Below the pieces are notes generated by a model. It was not told the origin of the DNA, did not search any database, and worked only from the letters and a program-made list of their open reading frames with translations. Made by a program: the position numbers and the translations under genes. Shown here one piece after another: positions 36,401 to 51,400 of a stretch of DNA of 64,000 bases; position 1 is the first letter of the stretch, and every line of letters starts with the position of its first letter. This DNA is from Microglena sp. YARC (lineage: Eukaryota; Chlorophyta; Chlorophyceae; Chlamydomonadales; Chlamydomonadaceae), in NCBI GenBank assembly GCA_022414725.1, contig CM039462.1, positions 36,234,560 through 36,298,559 on the forward strand, given 5' to 3'.

Positions 36401-39400
36401 CCATATTCAACCTACATATTCGCCAACAATTAAACTGCCCACTTTCCCTCTTGGATACAGCTCGGCTGTGGGGCTTACGGCATATTCAATCTTCATATTC
36501 AATCTCCATATTCAACCTACATATTCGCCAACAATTAAACTGCCCACTTTCCCTCTTGGATACAGCTCGGCTGTGGGGCTTACGGCATATTCAATCTTCA
36601 TATTCAATTCCATATTCAACCTACATATTCGCCAACAATTAAACTGCCCACTTTCCCTCTTGGATACAGCTCGGCTGTGGGGCTTACGGCATATTCAATC
36701 TTCATATTCAATCTCCATATTCAACCTACATATTCGCCAACAATTAAACTGCCCACTTTCCCTCTTGGATACAGCTCGGCTGTGGGGCTTACGGCATATT
36801 CAATCTTCATATTCAATCTCCATATTCAACCTACATATTCGCCAACAATTAAACTGCCCACTTTCCCTCTTGGATACAGCTCGGCTGTGGGGCTTACGGC
36901 ATATTCAATCTTCATATTCAATCTCCATATTCAACCTACATATTCGCCAACAATTAAACTGCCCACTTTCCCTCTTGGATACAGCTCGGCTGTGGGGCTT
37001 ACGGCATATTCAATCTTCATATTCAATCTCCATATTCAACCTACATATTCGCCAACAATTAAACTGCCCACTTTCCCTCTTGGATACAGCTCGGCTGTGG
37101 GGCTTACGGCATATTCAATCTTCATATTCAATCTCCATATTCAACCTACATATTCGCCAACAATTAAAGTGCCCACTTTCCCTCTTGGATACAGCTCGGC
37201 TGTGGGGCTTACGGCATATTCAATCTTCATATTCAATCTCCATATTCAACCTACATATTCGCCAACAATTAAACTGCCCACTTTCCCTCTTGGATACAGC
37301 TTGGCTGTGGGGCTTACGGCATATTCAATCTTCATATTCAATCTCCATATTCAACCTACATATTCGCCAACAATTAAACTGCCCACTTTCCCTCTTGGAT
37401 ACAGCTCGGCTGTGGGGCTTACGGCATATTCAATCTTCATATTCAATCTCCATATTCAACCTACATATTCGCCAACAATTAAACTGCCACTTTCCCTCTT
37501 GGATACAGCTCGGCTGTGGGGCTTACGGCATATTCAATCTTCATATTCAATCTCCATATTCAACCTACATATTCGCCAACAATTAAACTGCCCACTTTCC
37601 CTCTTGGATACAGCTCGGCTGTGGGGCTTACGGCATATTCAATCTTCATATTCAATCTCCATATTCAACCTACATATTCGCCAACAATTAAACTGCCCAC
37701 TTTCCCTCTTGGATACAGCTCGGCTGTGGGGCTTACGGCATATTCAATCTTCATATTCAATCTCCATATTCAACCTACATATTCGCCAACAATTAAACTG
37801 CCCACTTTCCCTCTTGGATACAGCTCGGCTGTGGGGCTTACGGCATATTCAATCTTCATATTCAATCTCCATATTCAACCTACATATTCGCCAACAATTA
37901 AACTGCCCACTTTCCCTCTTGGATACAGCTCGGCTGTGGGGCTTACGGCATATTCAATCTTCATATTCAATCTCCATATTCAACCTACATATTCGCCAAC
38001 AATTAAACTGCCCACTTTCCCTCTTGGATACAGCTCGGCTGTGGGGCTTACGGCATATTCAATCTTCATATTCAATCTCCATATTCAACCTACATATTCG
38101 CCAACAATTAAACTGCCCACTTTCCCTCTTGGATACAGCTCGGCTGTGGGCTTACGGCATATTCAATCTTCATATTCAATCTCCATATTCAACCTAACAT
38201 ATTCGCCAACAATTAAACTGCCCACTTTCCCTCTTGGATACAGCTCGGCTGTGGGGCTTACGGCATATTCAATCTTCATATTCAATCTCCATATTCAACC
38301 TACATATTCGCCAACAATTAAACTGCCCACTTTCCCTCTTGGATACAGCTCGGCTGTGGGGCTTACGGCATATTCAATCTTCATATTCAATCTCCATATT
38401 CAACCTACATATTCGCCAACAATTAAACTGCCCACTTTCCCTCTTGGATACAGCTCGGCTGTGGGGCTTACGGCATATTCAATCTTCATATTCAATCTCC
38501 ATATTCAACCTACATATTCGCCAACAATTAAACTGCCCACTTTCCCTCTTGGATACAGCTCGGCTGTGGGGCTTACGGCATATTCAATCTTCATATTCAA
38601 TCTCCATATTCAACCTACATATTCGCCAACAATTAAACTGCCCACTTTCCCTCTTGGATACAGCTCGGCTGTGGGGCTTACGGCATATTCAATCTTCATA
38701 TTCAATCTCCATATTCAACCTACATATTCGCCAACAATTAAACTGCCCACTTTCCCTCTTGGATACAGCTCGGCTGTGGGGCTTACGGCATATTCAATCT
38801 TCATATTCAATCTCCATATTCAACCTACATATTCGCCAACAATTAAACTGCCCACTTTCCCTCTTGGATACAGCTCGGCTGTGGGGCTTACGGCATATTC
38901 AATCTTCATATTCAATCTCCATATTCAACCTACATATTCGCCAACAATTAAACTGCCCACTTTCCCTCTTGGATACAGCTCGGCTGTGGGGCTTACGGCA
39001 TATTCAATCTTCATATTCAATCTCCATATTCAACCTACATATTCGCCAACAATTAAAACTGCCCACTTTCCCTCTTGGATACAGCTCGGCTGTGGGGCTT
39101 ACGGCATATTCAATCTTCATATTCAATCTCCATATTCAACCTACATATTCGCCAACAATTAAACTGCCCACTTTCCCTCTTGGATACAGCTCGGCTGTGG
39201 GGCTTACGGCATATTCAATCTTCATATTCAATCTCCATATTCAACCTACATATTCGCCAACAATTAAACTGCCCACTTTCCCTCTTGGATACAGCTCGGC
39301 TGTGGGGCTTACGGCATATTCAATCTTCATATTCAATCTCCATATTTCAACCTACATATTTCGCCAACAATTAAACTGCCCACTTTCCCTCTTGGATACA

Positions 39401-42400
39401 GCTCGGCTGTGGGGCTTACGGCATATTCAATCTTCATATTCAATCTCCATATTCAACCTACATATTCGCCAACAATTAAACTGCCCACTTTCCCTCTTGG
39501 ATACAGCTCGGCTGTGGGGCTTACGGCATATTCAATCTTCATATTCAATCTCCATATTCAACCTACATATTCGCCAACAATTAAACTGCCCACTTTCCCT
39601 CTTGGATACAGCTCGGCTGTGGGGCTTACGGCATATTCAATCTTCATATTCAATCTCCATATTCAACCTACATATTCGCCAACAATTAAACTGCCCACTT
39701 TCCCTCTTGGATACAGCTCGGCTGTGGGGCTTACGGCATATTCAATCTTCATATTCAATCTCCATATTCAACCTACATATTCGCCAACAATTAAACTGCC
39801 CACTTTCCCTCTTGGATACAGCTCGGCTGTGGGGCTTACGGCATATTCAATCTTCATATTCAATCTCCATATTCAACCTACATATTCGCCAACAATTAAA
39901 CTGCCCACTTTCCCTCTTGGATACAGCTCGGCTGTGGGGCTTACGGCATATTCAATCTTCATATTCAATCTCCATATTCAACCTACATATTCGCCAACAA
40001 TTAAACTGCCCACTTTCCCTCTTGGATACAGCTCGGCTGTGGGGCTTACGGCATATTCAATCTTCATATTCAATCTCCATATTCAACCTACATATTCGCC
40101 AACAATTAAACTGCCCACTTTCCCTCTTGGATACAGCTCGGCTGTGGGGCTTACGGCATATTCAATCTTCATATTCAATCTCCATATTCAACCTACATAT
40201 TCGCCAACAATTAAACTGCCCACTTTCCCTCTTGGATACAGCTCGGGCTGTGGGGCTTACGGCATATTCAATCTTCATATTCAATCTCCATATTCAACCT
40301 ACATATTCGCCAACAATTAAACTGCCCACTTTCCCTCTTGGATACAGCTCGGCTGTGGGGCTTACGGCATATTCAATCTTCATATTCAATCTCCATATTC
40401 AACCTACATATTCGCCAACAATTAAACTGCCCACTTTCCCTCTTGGATACAGCTCGGCTGTGGGCTTACGGCATATTCAATCTTCATATTCAATATTCAA
40501 TATTCAACCTACATATTCCGCCAACAATTAAACTGCCCACTTTCCCTCTTGGATACAGCTCGGCTGTGGGGCTTACGGCATATTCAATCTTCATATTCAA
40601 TCTCCATATTCAACCTACATATTCGCCAACAATTAAACTGCCCACTTTCCCTCTTGGATACAGCTCGGCTGTGGGGCTTACGGCATATTCAATCTTCATA
40701 TTCAATCTCCATATTCAACCTACATATTCGCCAACAATTAAACTGCCCACTTTCCCTCTTGGATACAGCTCGGCTGTGGGGCTTACGGCATATTCAATCT
40801 TCATATTCAATCTCCATATTCAACCTACATATTCGCCAACAATTAAACTGCCCACTTTCCCTCTTGGATACAGCTCGGCTGTGGGGCTTACGGCATATTC
40901 AATCTTCATATTCAATCTCCATATTCAACCTACATATTCGCCAACAATTAAACTGCCCACTTTCCCTCTTGGATACAGCTCGGCTGTGGGGCTTACGGCA
41001 TATTCAATCTTCATATTCAATCTCCATATTCAACCTACATATTCGCCAACAATTAAACTGCCCACTTTCCCTCTTGGATACAGCTCGGCTGTGGGGCTTA
41101 CGGCATATTCAATCTTCATATTCAATCTCCATATTCAACCTACATATTCGCCAACAATTAAACTGCCCACTTTCCCTCTTGGATACAGCTCGGCTGTGGG
41201 GCTTACGGCATATTCAATCTTCATATTCAATCTCCATATTCAACCTACATATTCGCCAACAATTAAAACTGCCCACTTTCCCTCTTGGATACAGCTCGGC
41301 TGTGGGGCTTACGGCATATTCAATCTTCATATTCAATCTCCATATTCAACCTACATATTCGCCAACAATTAAACTGCCCACTTTCCCTCTTGGATACAGC
41401 TCGGCTGTGGGGCTTACGGCATATTCAATCTTCATATTCAATCTCCATATTCAACCTACATATTCGCCAACAATTAAACTGCCCACTTTCCCTCTTGGAT
41501 ACAGCTCGGCTGTGGGGCTTACGGCATATTCAATCTTCATATTCAATCTCCATATTCAACCTACATATTCGCCAACAATTAAACTGCCCACTTTCCCTCT
41601 TGGATACAGCTCGGCTGTGGGGCTTACGGCATATTCAATCTTCATATTCAATCTCCATATTCAACCTACATATTCGCCAACAATTAAACTGCCCACTTTC
41701 CCTCTTGGATACAGCTCGGCTGTGGGGCTTACGGCATATTCAATCTTCATATTCAATCTCCATATTCAACCTACATATTCGCCAACAATTAAACTGCCCA
41801 CTTTCCCTCTTGGATACAGCTCGGCTGTGGGGCTTACGGCATATTCAATCTTCATATTCAATCTCCATATTCAACCTACATATTCGCCAACAATTAAACT
41901 GCCCACTTTCCCTCTTGGATACAGCTCGGCTGTGGGGCTTACGGCATATTCAATCTTCATATTCAATCTCCATATTCAACCTACATATTCGCCAACAATT
42001 AAACTGCCCACTTTCCCTCTTGGATACAGCTCGGCTGTGGGGCTTACGGCATATTCAATCTTCATATTCAATCTCCATATTCAACCTACATATTCGCCAA
42101 CAATTAAACTGCCCACTTTCCCTCTTGGATACAGCTCGGCTGTGGGGCTTACGGCATATTCAATCTTCATATTCAATCTCCATATTCAACCTACATATTC
42201 GCCAACAATTAAACTGCCCACTTTCCCTCTTGGATACAGCTCGGCTGTGGGGCTTACGGCATATTCAATCTTCATATTCAATCTCCATATTCAACCTACA
42301 TATTCGCCAACAATTAAACTGCCCACTTTCCCTCTTGGATACAGCTCGGCTGTGGGGCTTACGGCATATTCAATCTTCATATTCAATCTCCATATTCAAC

Positions 42401-45400
42401 CTACATATTCGCCAACAATTAAACTGCCCACTTTCCCTCTTGGATACAGCTCGGCTGTGGGGCTTACGGCATATTCAATCTTCATATTCAATCTCCATAT
42501 TCAACCTACATATTCGCCAACAATTAAACTGCCCACTTTCCCTCTTGGATACAGCTCGGCTGTGGGGCTTACGGCATATTCAATCTTCATATTCAATCTC
42601 CATATTCAACCTACATATTCGCCAACAATTAAACTGCCCACTTTCCCTCTTGGATACAGCTCGGCTGTGGGGCTTACGGCATATTCAATCTTCATATTCA
42701 ATCTCCATATTCAACCTACATATTCGCCAACAATTAAACTGCCCACTTTCCCTCTTGGATACAGCTCGGCTGTGGGGCTTACGGCATATTCAATCTTCAT
42801 ATTCAATCTCCATATTCAACCTACATATTCGCCAACAATTAAACTGCCCACTTTCCCTCTTGGATACAGCTCGGCTGTGGGGCTTACGGCATATTCAATC
42901 TTCATATTCAATCTCCATATTCAACCTACATATTCGCCAACAATTAAACTGCCCACTTTCCCTCTTGGATACAGCTCGGCTGTGGGGCTTACGGCATATT
43001 CAATCTTCATATTCAATCTCCATATTCAACCTACATATTCGCCAACAATTAAACTGCCCACTTTCCCTCTTGGATACAGCTCGGCTGTGGGGCTTACGGC
43101 ATATTCAATCTTCATATTCAATCTCCATATTCAACCTACATATTCGCCAACAATTAAACTGCCCACTTTCCCTCTTGGATACAGCTCGGCTGTGGGGCTT
43201 ACGGCATATTCAATCTTCATATTCAATCTCCATATTCAACCTACATATTCGCCAACAATTAAACTGCCCACTTTCCCTCTTGGATACAGCTCGGCTGTGG
43301 GGCTTACGGCATATTCAATCTTCATATTCAATCTCCATATTCAACCTACATATTCGCCAACAATTAAACTGCCCACTTTCCCTCTTGGATACAGCTCGGC
43401 TGTGGGGCTTACGGCATATTCAATCTTCATATTCAATCTCCATATTCAACCTACATATTCGCCAACAATTAAACTGCCCACTTTCCCTCTTGGATACAGC
43501 TCGGCTGTGGGGCTTACGGCATATTCAATCTTCATATTCAATCTCCATATTCAACCTACATATTCGCCAACAATTAAACTGCCCACTTTCCCTCTTGGAT
43601 ACAGCTCGGCTGTGGGGCTTACGGCATATTCAATCTTCATATTCAATCTCCATATTCAACCTACATATTCGCCAACAATTAAACTGCCCACTTTCCCTCT
43701 TGGATACAGCTCGGCTGTGGGGCTTACGGCATATTCAATCTTCATATTCAATCTCCATATTCAACCTACATATTCGCCAACAATTAAACTGCCCACTTTC
43801 CCTCTTGGATACAGCTCGGCTGTGGGGCTTACGGCATATTCAATCTTCATATTCAATCTCCATATTCAACCTACATATTCGCCAACAATTAAACTGCCCA
43901 CTTTCCCTCTTGGATACAGCTCGGCTGTGGGGCTTACGGCATATTCAATCTTCATATTCAATCTCCATATTCAACCTACATATTCGCCAACAATTAAACT
44001 GCCCACTTTCCCTCTTGGATACAGCTCGGCTGTGGGCTTACGGCATATTCAATCTTCATATTCAATCTCCATATTCAACCTACATATTCGCCAACAATTA
44101 AACTGCCCACTTTCCCTCTTGGATACAGCTCGGCTGTGGGGCTTACGGCATATTCAATCTTCATATTCAATCTCCATATTCAACCTACATATTCGCCAAC
44201 AATTAAACTGCCCACTTTCCCTCTTGGATACAGCTCGGCTGTGGGGCTTACGGCATATTCAATCTTCATATTCAATCTCCATATTCAACCTACATATTCG
44301 CCAACAATTAAACTGCCCACTTTCCCTCTTGGATACAGCTCGGCTGTGGGGCTTACGGCATATTCAATCTTCATATTCAATCTCCATATTCAACCTACAT
44401 ATTCGCCAACAATTAAACTGCCCACTTTCCCTCTTGGATACAGCTCGGCTGTGGGGCTTACGGCATATTCAATCTTCATATTCAATCTCCATATTCAACC
44501 TACATATTCGCCAACAATTAAACTGCCCACTTTCCCTCTTGGATACAGCTCGGCTGTGGGGCTTACGGCATATTCAATCTTCATATTCAATCTCCATATT
44601 CAACCTACATATTCGCCAACAATTAAACTGCCCACTTTCCCTCTTGGATACAGCTCGGCTGTGGGGCTTACGGCATATTCAATCTTCATATTCAATCTCC
44701 ATATTCAACCTACATATTCGCCAACAATTAAACTGCCCACTTTCCCTCTTGGATACAGCTCGGCTGTGGGGCTTACGGCATATTCAATCTTCATATTCAA
44801 TCTCCATATTCAACCTACATATTCGCCAACAATTAAACTGCCCACTTTCCCTCTTGGATACAGCTCGGCTGTGGGGCTTACGGCATATTCAATCTTCATA
44901 TTCAATCTCCATATTCAACCTACATATTCGCCAACAATTAAACTGCCCACTTTCCCTCTTGGATACAGCTCGGCTGTGGGGCTTACGGCATATTCAATCT
45001 TCATATTCAATCTCCATATTCAACCTACATATTCGCCAACAATTAAACTGCCCACTTTCCCTCTTGGATACAGCTCGGCTGTGGGGCTTACGGCATATTC
45101 AATCTTCATATTCAATCTCCATATTCAACCTACATATTCGCCAACAATTAAACTGCCCACTTTCCCTCTTGGATACAGCTCGGCTGTGGGGCTTACGGCA
45201 TATTCAATCTTCATATTCAATCTCCATATTCAACCTACATATTCGCCAACAATTAAACTGCCCACTTTCCCTCTTGGATACAGCTCGGCTGTGGGGCTTA
45301 CGGCATATTCAATCTTCATATTCAATCTCCATATTCAACCTACATATTCGCCAACAATTAAACTGCCCACTTTCCCTCTTGGATACAGCTCGGCTGTGGG

Positions 45401-48400
45401 GCTTACGGCATATTCAATCTTCATATTCAATCTCCATATTCAACCTACATATTCGCCAACAATTAAACTGCCCACTTTCCCTCTTGGATACAGCTCGGCT
45501 GTGGGGCTTACGGCATATTCAATCTTCATATTCAATCTCCATATTCAACCTACATATTCGCCAACAATTAAACTGCCCACTTTCCCTCTTGGATACAGCT
45601 CGGCTGTGGGGCTTACGGCATATTCAATCTTCATATTCAATCTCCATATTCAACCTACATATTCGCCAACAATTAAACTGCCCACTTTCCCTCTTGGATA
45701 CAGCTCGGCTGTGGGGCTTACGGCATATTCAATCTTCATATTCAATCTCCATATTCAACCTACATATTCGCCAACAATTAAACTGCCCACTTTCCCTCTT
45801 GGATACAGCTCGGCTGTGGGGCTTACGGCATATTCAATCTTCATATTCAATCTCCATATTCAACCTACATATTCGCCAACAATTAAACTGCCCACTTTCC
45901 CTCTTGGATACAGCTCGGCTGTGGGGCTTACGGCATATTCAATCTTCATATTCAATCTCCATATTCAACCTACATATTCGCCAACAATTAAACTGCCCAC
46001 TTTCCCTCTTGGATACAGCTCGGCTGTGGGGCTTACGGCATATTCAATCTTCATATTCAATCTCCATATTCAACCTACATATTCGCCAACAATTAAACTG
46101 CCCACTTTCCCTCTTGGATACAGCTCGGCTGTGGGGCTTACGGCATATTCAATCTTCATATTCAATCTCCATATTCAACCTACATATTCGCCAACAATTA
46201 AACTGCCCACTTTCCCTCTTGGATACAGCTCGGCTGTGGGGCTTACGGCATATTCAATCTTCATATTCAATCTCCATATTCAACCTACATATTCGCCAAC
46301 AATTAAACTGCCCACTTTCCCTCTTGGATACAGCTCGGCTGTGGGGCTTACGGCATATTCAATCTTCATATTCAATCTCCATATTCAACCTACATATTCG
46401 CCAACAATTAAACTGCCCACTTTCCCTCTTGGATACAGCTCGGCTGTGGGGCTTACGGCATATTCAATCTTCATATTCAATCTCCATATTCAACCTACAT
46501 ATTCGCCAACAATTAAACTGCCCACTTTCCCTCTTGGATACAGCTCGGCTGTGGGGCTTACGGCATATTCAATCTTCATATTCAATCTCCATATTCAACC
46601 TACATATTCGCCAACAATTAAAACTGCCCACTTTCCCTCTTGGATACAGCTCGGCTGTGGGGCTTACGGCATATTCAATCTTCATATTCAATCTCCATAT
46701 TCAACCTACATATTCGCCAACAATTAAACTGCCCACTTTCCCTCTTGGATACAGCTCGGCTGTGGGGCTTACGGCATATTCAATCTTCATATTCAATCTC
46801 CATATTCAACCTACATATTCGCCAACAATTAAACTGCCCACTTTCCCTCTTGGATACAGCTCGGCTGTGGGGCTTACGGCATATTCAATCTTCATATTCA
46901 ATCTCCATATTCAACCTACATATTCGCCAACAATTAAACTGCCCACTTTCCCTCTTGGATACAGCTCGGCTGTGGGGCTTACGGCATATTCAATCTTCAT
47001 ATTCAATCTCCATATTCAACCTACATATTCGCCAACAATTAAACTGCCCACTTTCCCTCTTGGATACAGCTCGGCTGTGGGCTTACGGCATATTCAATCT
47101 TCATATTCAATCTCCATATTCAACCTACATATTCGCCAACAATTAAACTGCCCACTTTCCCTCTTGGATACAGCTCGGCTGTGGGGCTTACGGCATATTC
47201 AATCTTCATATTCAATCTCCATATTCAACCTACATATTCGCCAACAATTAAACTGCCCACTTTCCCTCTTGGATACAGCTCGGCTGTGGGGCTTACGGCA
47301 TATTCAATCTTCATATTCAATCTCCATATTCAACCTACATATTCGCCAACAATTAAACTGCCCACTTTCCCTCTTGGATACAGCTCGGCTGTGGGGCTTA
47401 CGGCATATTCAATCTTCATATTCAATCTCCATATTCAACCTACATATTCGCCAACAATTAAACTGCCCACTTTCCCTCTTGGATACAGCTCGGCTGTGGG
47501 GCTTACGGCATATTCAATCTTCATATTCAATCTCCATATTCAACCTACATATTCGCCAACAATTAAACTGCCCACTTTCCCTCTTGGATACAGCTCGGCT
47601 GTGGGGCTTACGGCATATTCAATCTTCATATTCAATCTCCATATTCAACCTACATATTCGCCAACAATTAAACTGCCCACTTTCCCTCTTGGATACAGCT
47701 CGGCTGTGGGGCTTACGGCATATTCAATCTTCATATTCAATCTCCATATTCAACCTACATATTCGCCAACAATTAAACTGCCCACTTTCCCTCTTGGATA
47801 CAGCTCGGCTGTGGGGCTTACGGCATATTCAATCTTCATATTCAATCTCCATATTCAACCTACATATTCGCCAACAATTAAACTGCCCACTTTCCCTCTT
47901 GGATACAGCTCGGCTGTGGGGCTTACGGCATATTCAATCTTCATATTCAATCTCCATATTCAACCTACATATTCGCCAACAATTAAACTGCCCACTTTCC
48001 CTCTTGGATACAGCTCGGCTGTGGGGCTTACGGCATATTCAATCTTCATATTCAATCTCCATATTCAACCTACATATTCGCCAACAATTAAACTGCCCAC
48101 TTTCCCTCTTGGATACAGCTCGGCTGTGGGGCTTACGGCATATTCAATCTTCATATTCAATCTCCATATTCAACCTACATATTCGCCAACAATTAAACTG
48201 CCCACTTTCCCTCTTGGATACAGCTCGGCTGTGGGGCTTACGGCATATTCAATCTTCATATTCAATCTCCATATTCAACCTACATATTCGCCAACAATTA
48301 AACTGCCCACTTTCCCTCTTGGATACAGCTCGGCTGTGGGCTTACGGCATATTCAATCTTCATATTCAATCTCCATATTCAAGCCTAGTTAAACTGCCCA

Positions 48401-51400
48401 CTTTCCCTCTTGGATACAGCTCGGCTGTGGGGCTTACGGCATATTCAATCTTCATATTCAATCTCCATATTCAACCTACATATTCGCCAACAATTAAACT
48501 GCCCACTTTCCCTCTTGGATACAGCTCGGCTGTGGGGCTTACGGCATATTCAATCTTCATATTCAATCTCCATATTCAACCTACATATTCGCCAACAATT
48601 AAACTGCCCACTTTCCCTCTTGGATACAGCTCGGCTGTGGGGCTTACGGCATATTCAATCTTCATATTCAATCTCCATATTCAACCTACATATTCGCCAA
48701 CAATTAAACTGCCCACTTTCCCTCTTGGATACAGCTCGCTGTGGGGCTTACGGCATATTCAATCTTCATATTCAATCTCCATATTCAACCTACATATTCG
48801 CCAACAATTAAAACTGCCCACTTTCCCTCTTGGATACAGCTCGGCTGTGGGGCTTACGGCATATTCAATCTTCATATTCAATCTCCATATTCAACCTACA
48901 TATTCGCCAACAATTAAACTGCCCACTTTCCCTCTTGGATACAGCTCGGCTGTGGGGCTTACGGCATATTCAATCTTCATATTCAATCTCCATATTCAAC
49001 CTACATATTCGCCAACAATTAAACTGCCCACTTTCCCTCTTGGATACAGCTCGGCTGTGGGGCTTACGGCATATTCAATCTTCATATTCAATCTCCATAT
49101 TCAACCTACATATTCGCCAACAATTAAACTGCCCACTTTCCCTCTTGGATACAGCTCGGCTGTGGGGCTTACGGCATATTCAATCTTCATATTCAATCTC
49201 CATATTCAACCTACATATTCGCCAACAATTAAACTGCCCACTTTCCCTCTTGGATACAGCTCGGCTGTGGGGCTTACGGCATATTTCAATCTTCATATTC
49301 AATCTCCATATTCAAACATATTCGCCAACAATTAAACTGCCCACTTTCCCTCTTGGATACAGCTCGGCTGTGGGCTTACGGCATATTCAATCTTCATATT
49401 CAATCTCCCATATTCAACCTACATATTCGCCAACAATTAAACTGCCCACTTTCCCTCTTGGATACAGCTCGGCTGTGGGGCTTACGGCATATTCAATCTT
49501 CATATTCAATCTCCATATTCAACCTACATATTCGCCAACAATTAAACTGCCCACTTTCCCTCTTGGATACAGCTCGGCTGTGGGGCTTACGGCATATTCA
49601 ATCTTCATATTCAATCTCCATATTCAACCTACATATTCGCCAACAATTAAACTGCCCACTTTCCCTCTTGGATACAGCTCGGCTGTGGGGCTTACGGCAT
49701 ATTCAATCTTCATATTCAATCTCCATATTCAACCTACATATTCGCCAACAATTAAACTGCCCACTTTCCCTCTTGGATACAGCTCGGCTGTGGGGCTTAC
49801 GGCATATTCAATCTTCATATTCAATCTCCATATTCAACCTACATATTCGCCAACAATTAAACTGCCCACTTTCCCTCTTGGATACAGCTCGGCTGTGGGG
49901 CTTACGGCATATTCAATCTTCATATTCAATCTCCATATTTCAACCTACATATTCGCCAACAATTAAACTGCCCACTTTCCCTCTTGGATACAGCTCGGCT
50001 GTGGGCTTACGGCATATTCAATCTTCATATTCAATCTCCATATTCAACCTACATATTCGCCAACAATTAAACTGCCCACTTTCCCTCTTGGATACAGCTC
50101 GGCTGTGGGGCTTACGGCATATTCAATCTTCATATTCAATCTCCATATTCAACCTACATATTCGCCAACAATTAAACTGCCCACTTTCCCTCTTGGATAC
50201 AGCTCGGCTGTGGGGCTTACGGCATATTCAATCTTCATATTCAATCTCCCATATTCAACCTACATATTCGCCAACAATTAAACTGCCCACTTTCCCTCTT
50301 GGATACAGCTCGGCTGTGGGGCTTACGGCATATTCAATCTTCATATTCAATCTCCATATTCAACCTACATATTCGCCAACAATTAAACTGCCCACTTTCC
50401 CTCTTGGATACAGCTCGGCTGTGGGGCTTACGGCATATTCAATCTTCATATTCAATCTCCATATTCAACCTACATATTCGCCAACAATTAAACTGCCCAC
50501 TTTCCCTCTTGGATACAGCTCGGCTGTGGGGCTTACGGCATATTCAATCTTCATATTCAATCTCCATATTCAACCTACATATTTCGCCAACAATTAAACT
50601 GCCCACTTTCCCTCTTGGATACAGCTCGGCTGTGGGGCTTACGGCATATTCAATCTTCATATTCAATCTCCATATTCAACCTACATATTCGCCAACAATT
50701 AAACTGCCCACTTTCCCTCTTGGATACAGCTCGGCTGTGGGGCTTACGGCATATTCAATCTTCATATTCAATCTCCATATTCAACCTACATATTCGCCAA
50801 CAATTAAACTGCCCACTTTCCCTCTTGGATACAGCTCGGCTGTGGGCTTACGGCATATTCAATCTTCATATTCAATCTCCATATTCAACCTACATATTCG
50901 CCAACAATTAAACTGCCCACTTTCCCTCTTGGATACAGCTCGGCTGTGGGGCTTACGGCATATTCAATCTTCATATTCAATCTCCATATTCAACCTACAT
51001 ATTCGCCAACAATTAAAACTGCCCACTTTCCCTCTTGGATACAGCTCGGCTGTGGGGCTTACGGCATATTCAATCTTCATATTCAATCTCCATATTCAAC
51101 CTACATATTCGCCAACAATTAAACTGCCCACTTTCCCTCTTGGATACAGCTCGGCTGTGGGGCTTACGGCATATTCAATCTTCATATTCAATCTCCATAT
51201 TCAACCTACATATTCGCCAACAATTAAACTGCCCACTTTCCCTCTTGGATACAGCTCGGCTGTGGGGCTTACGGCATATTCAATCTTCATATTCAATCTC
51301 CATATTCAACCTACATATTCGCCAACAATTAAACTGCCCACTTTCCCTCTTGGATACAGCTCGGCTGTGGGGCTTACGCATATTCAATCTTCATATTCAA

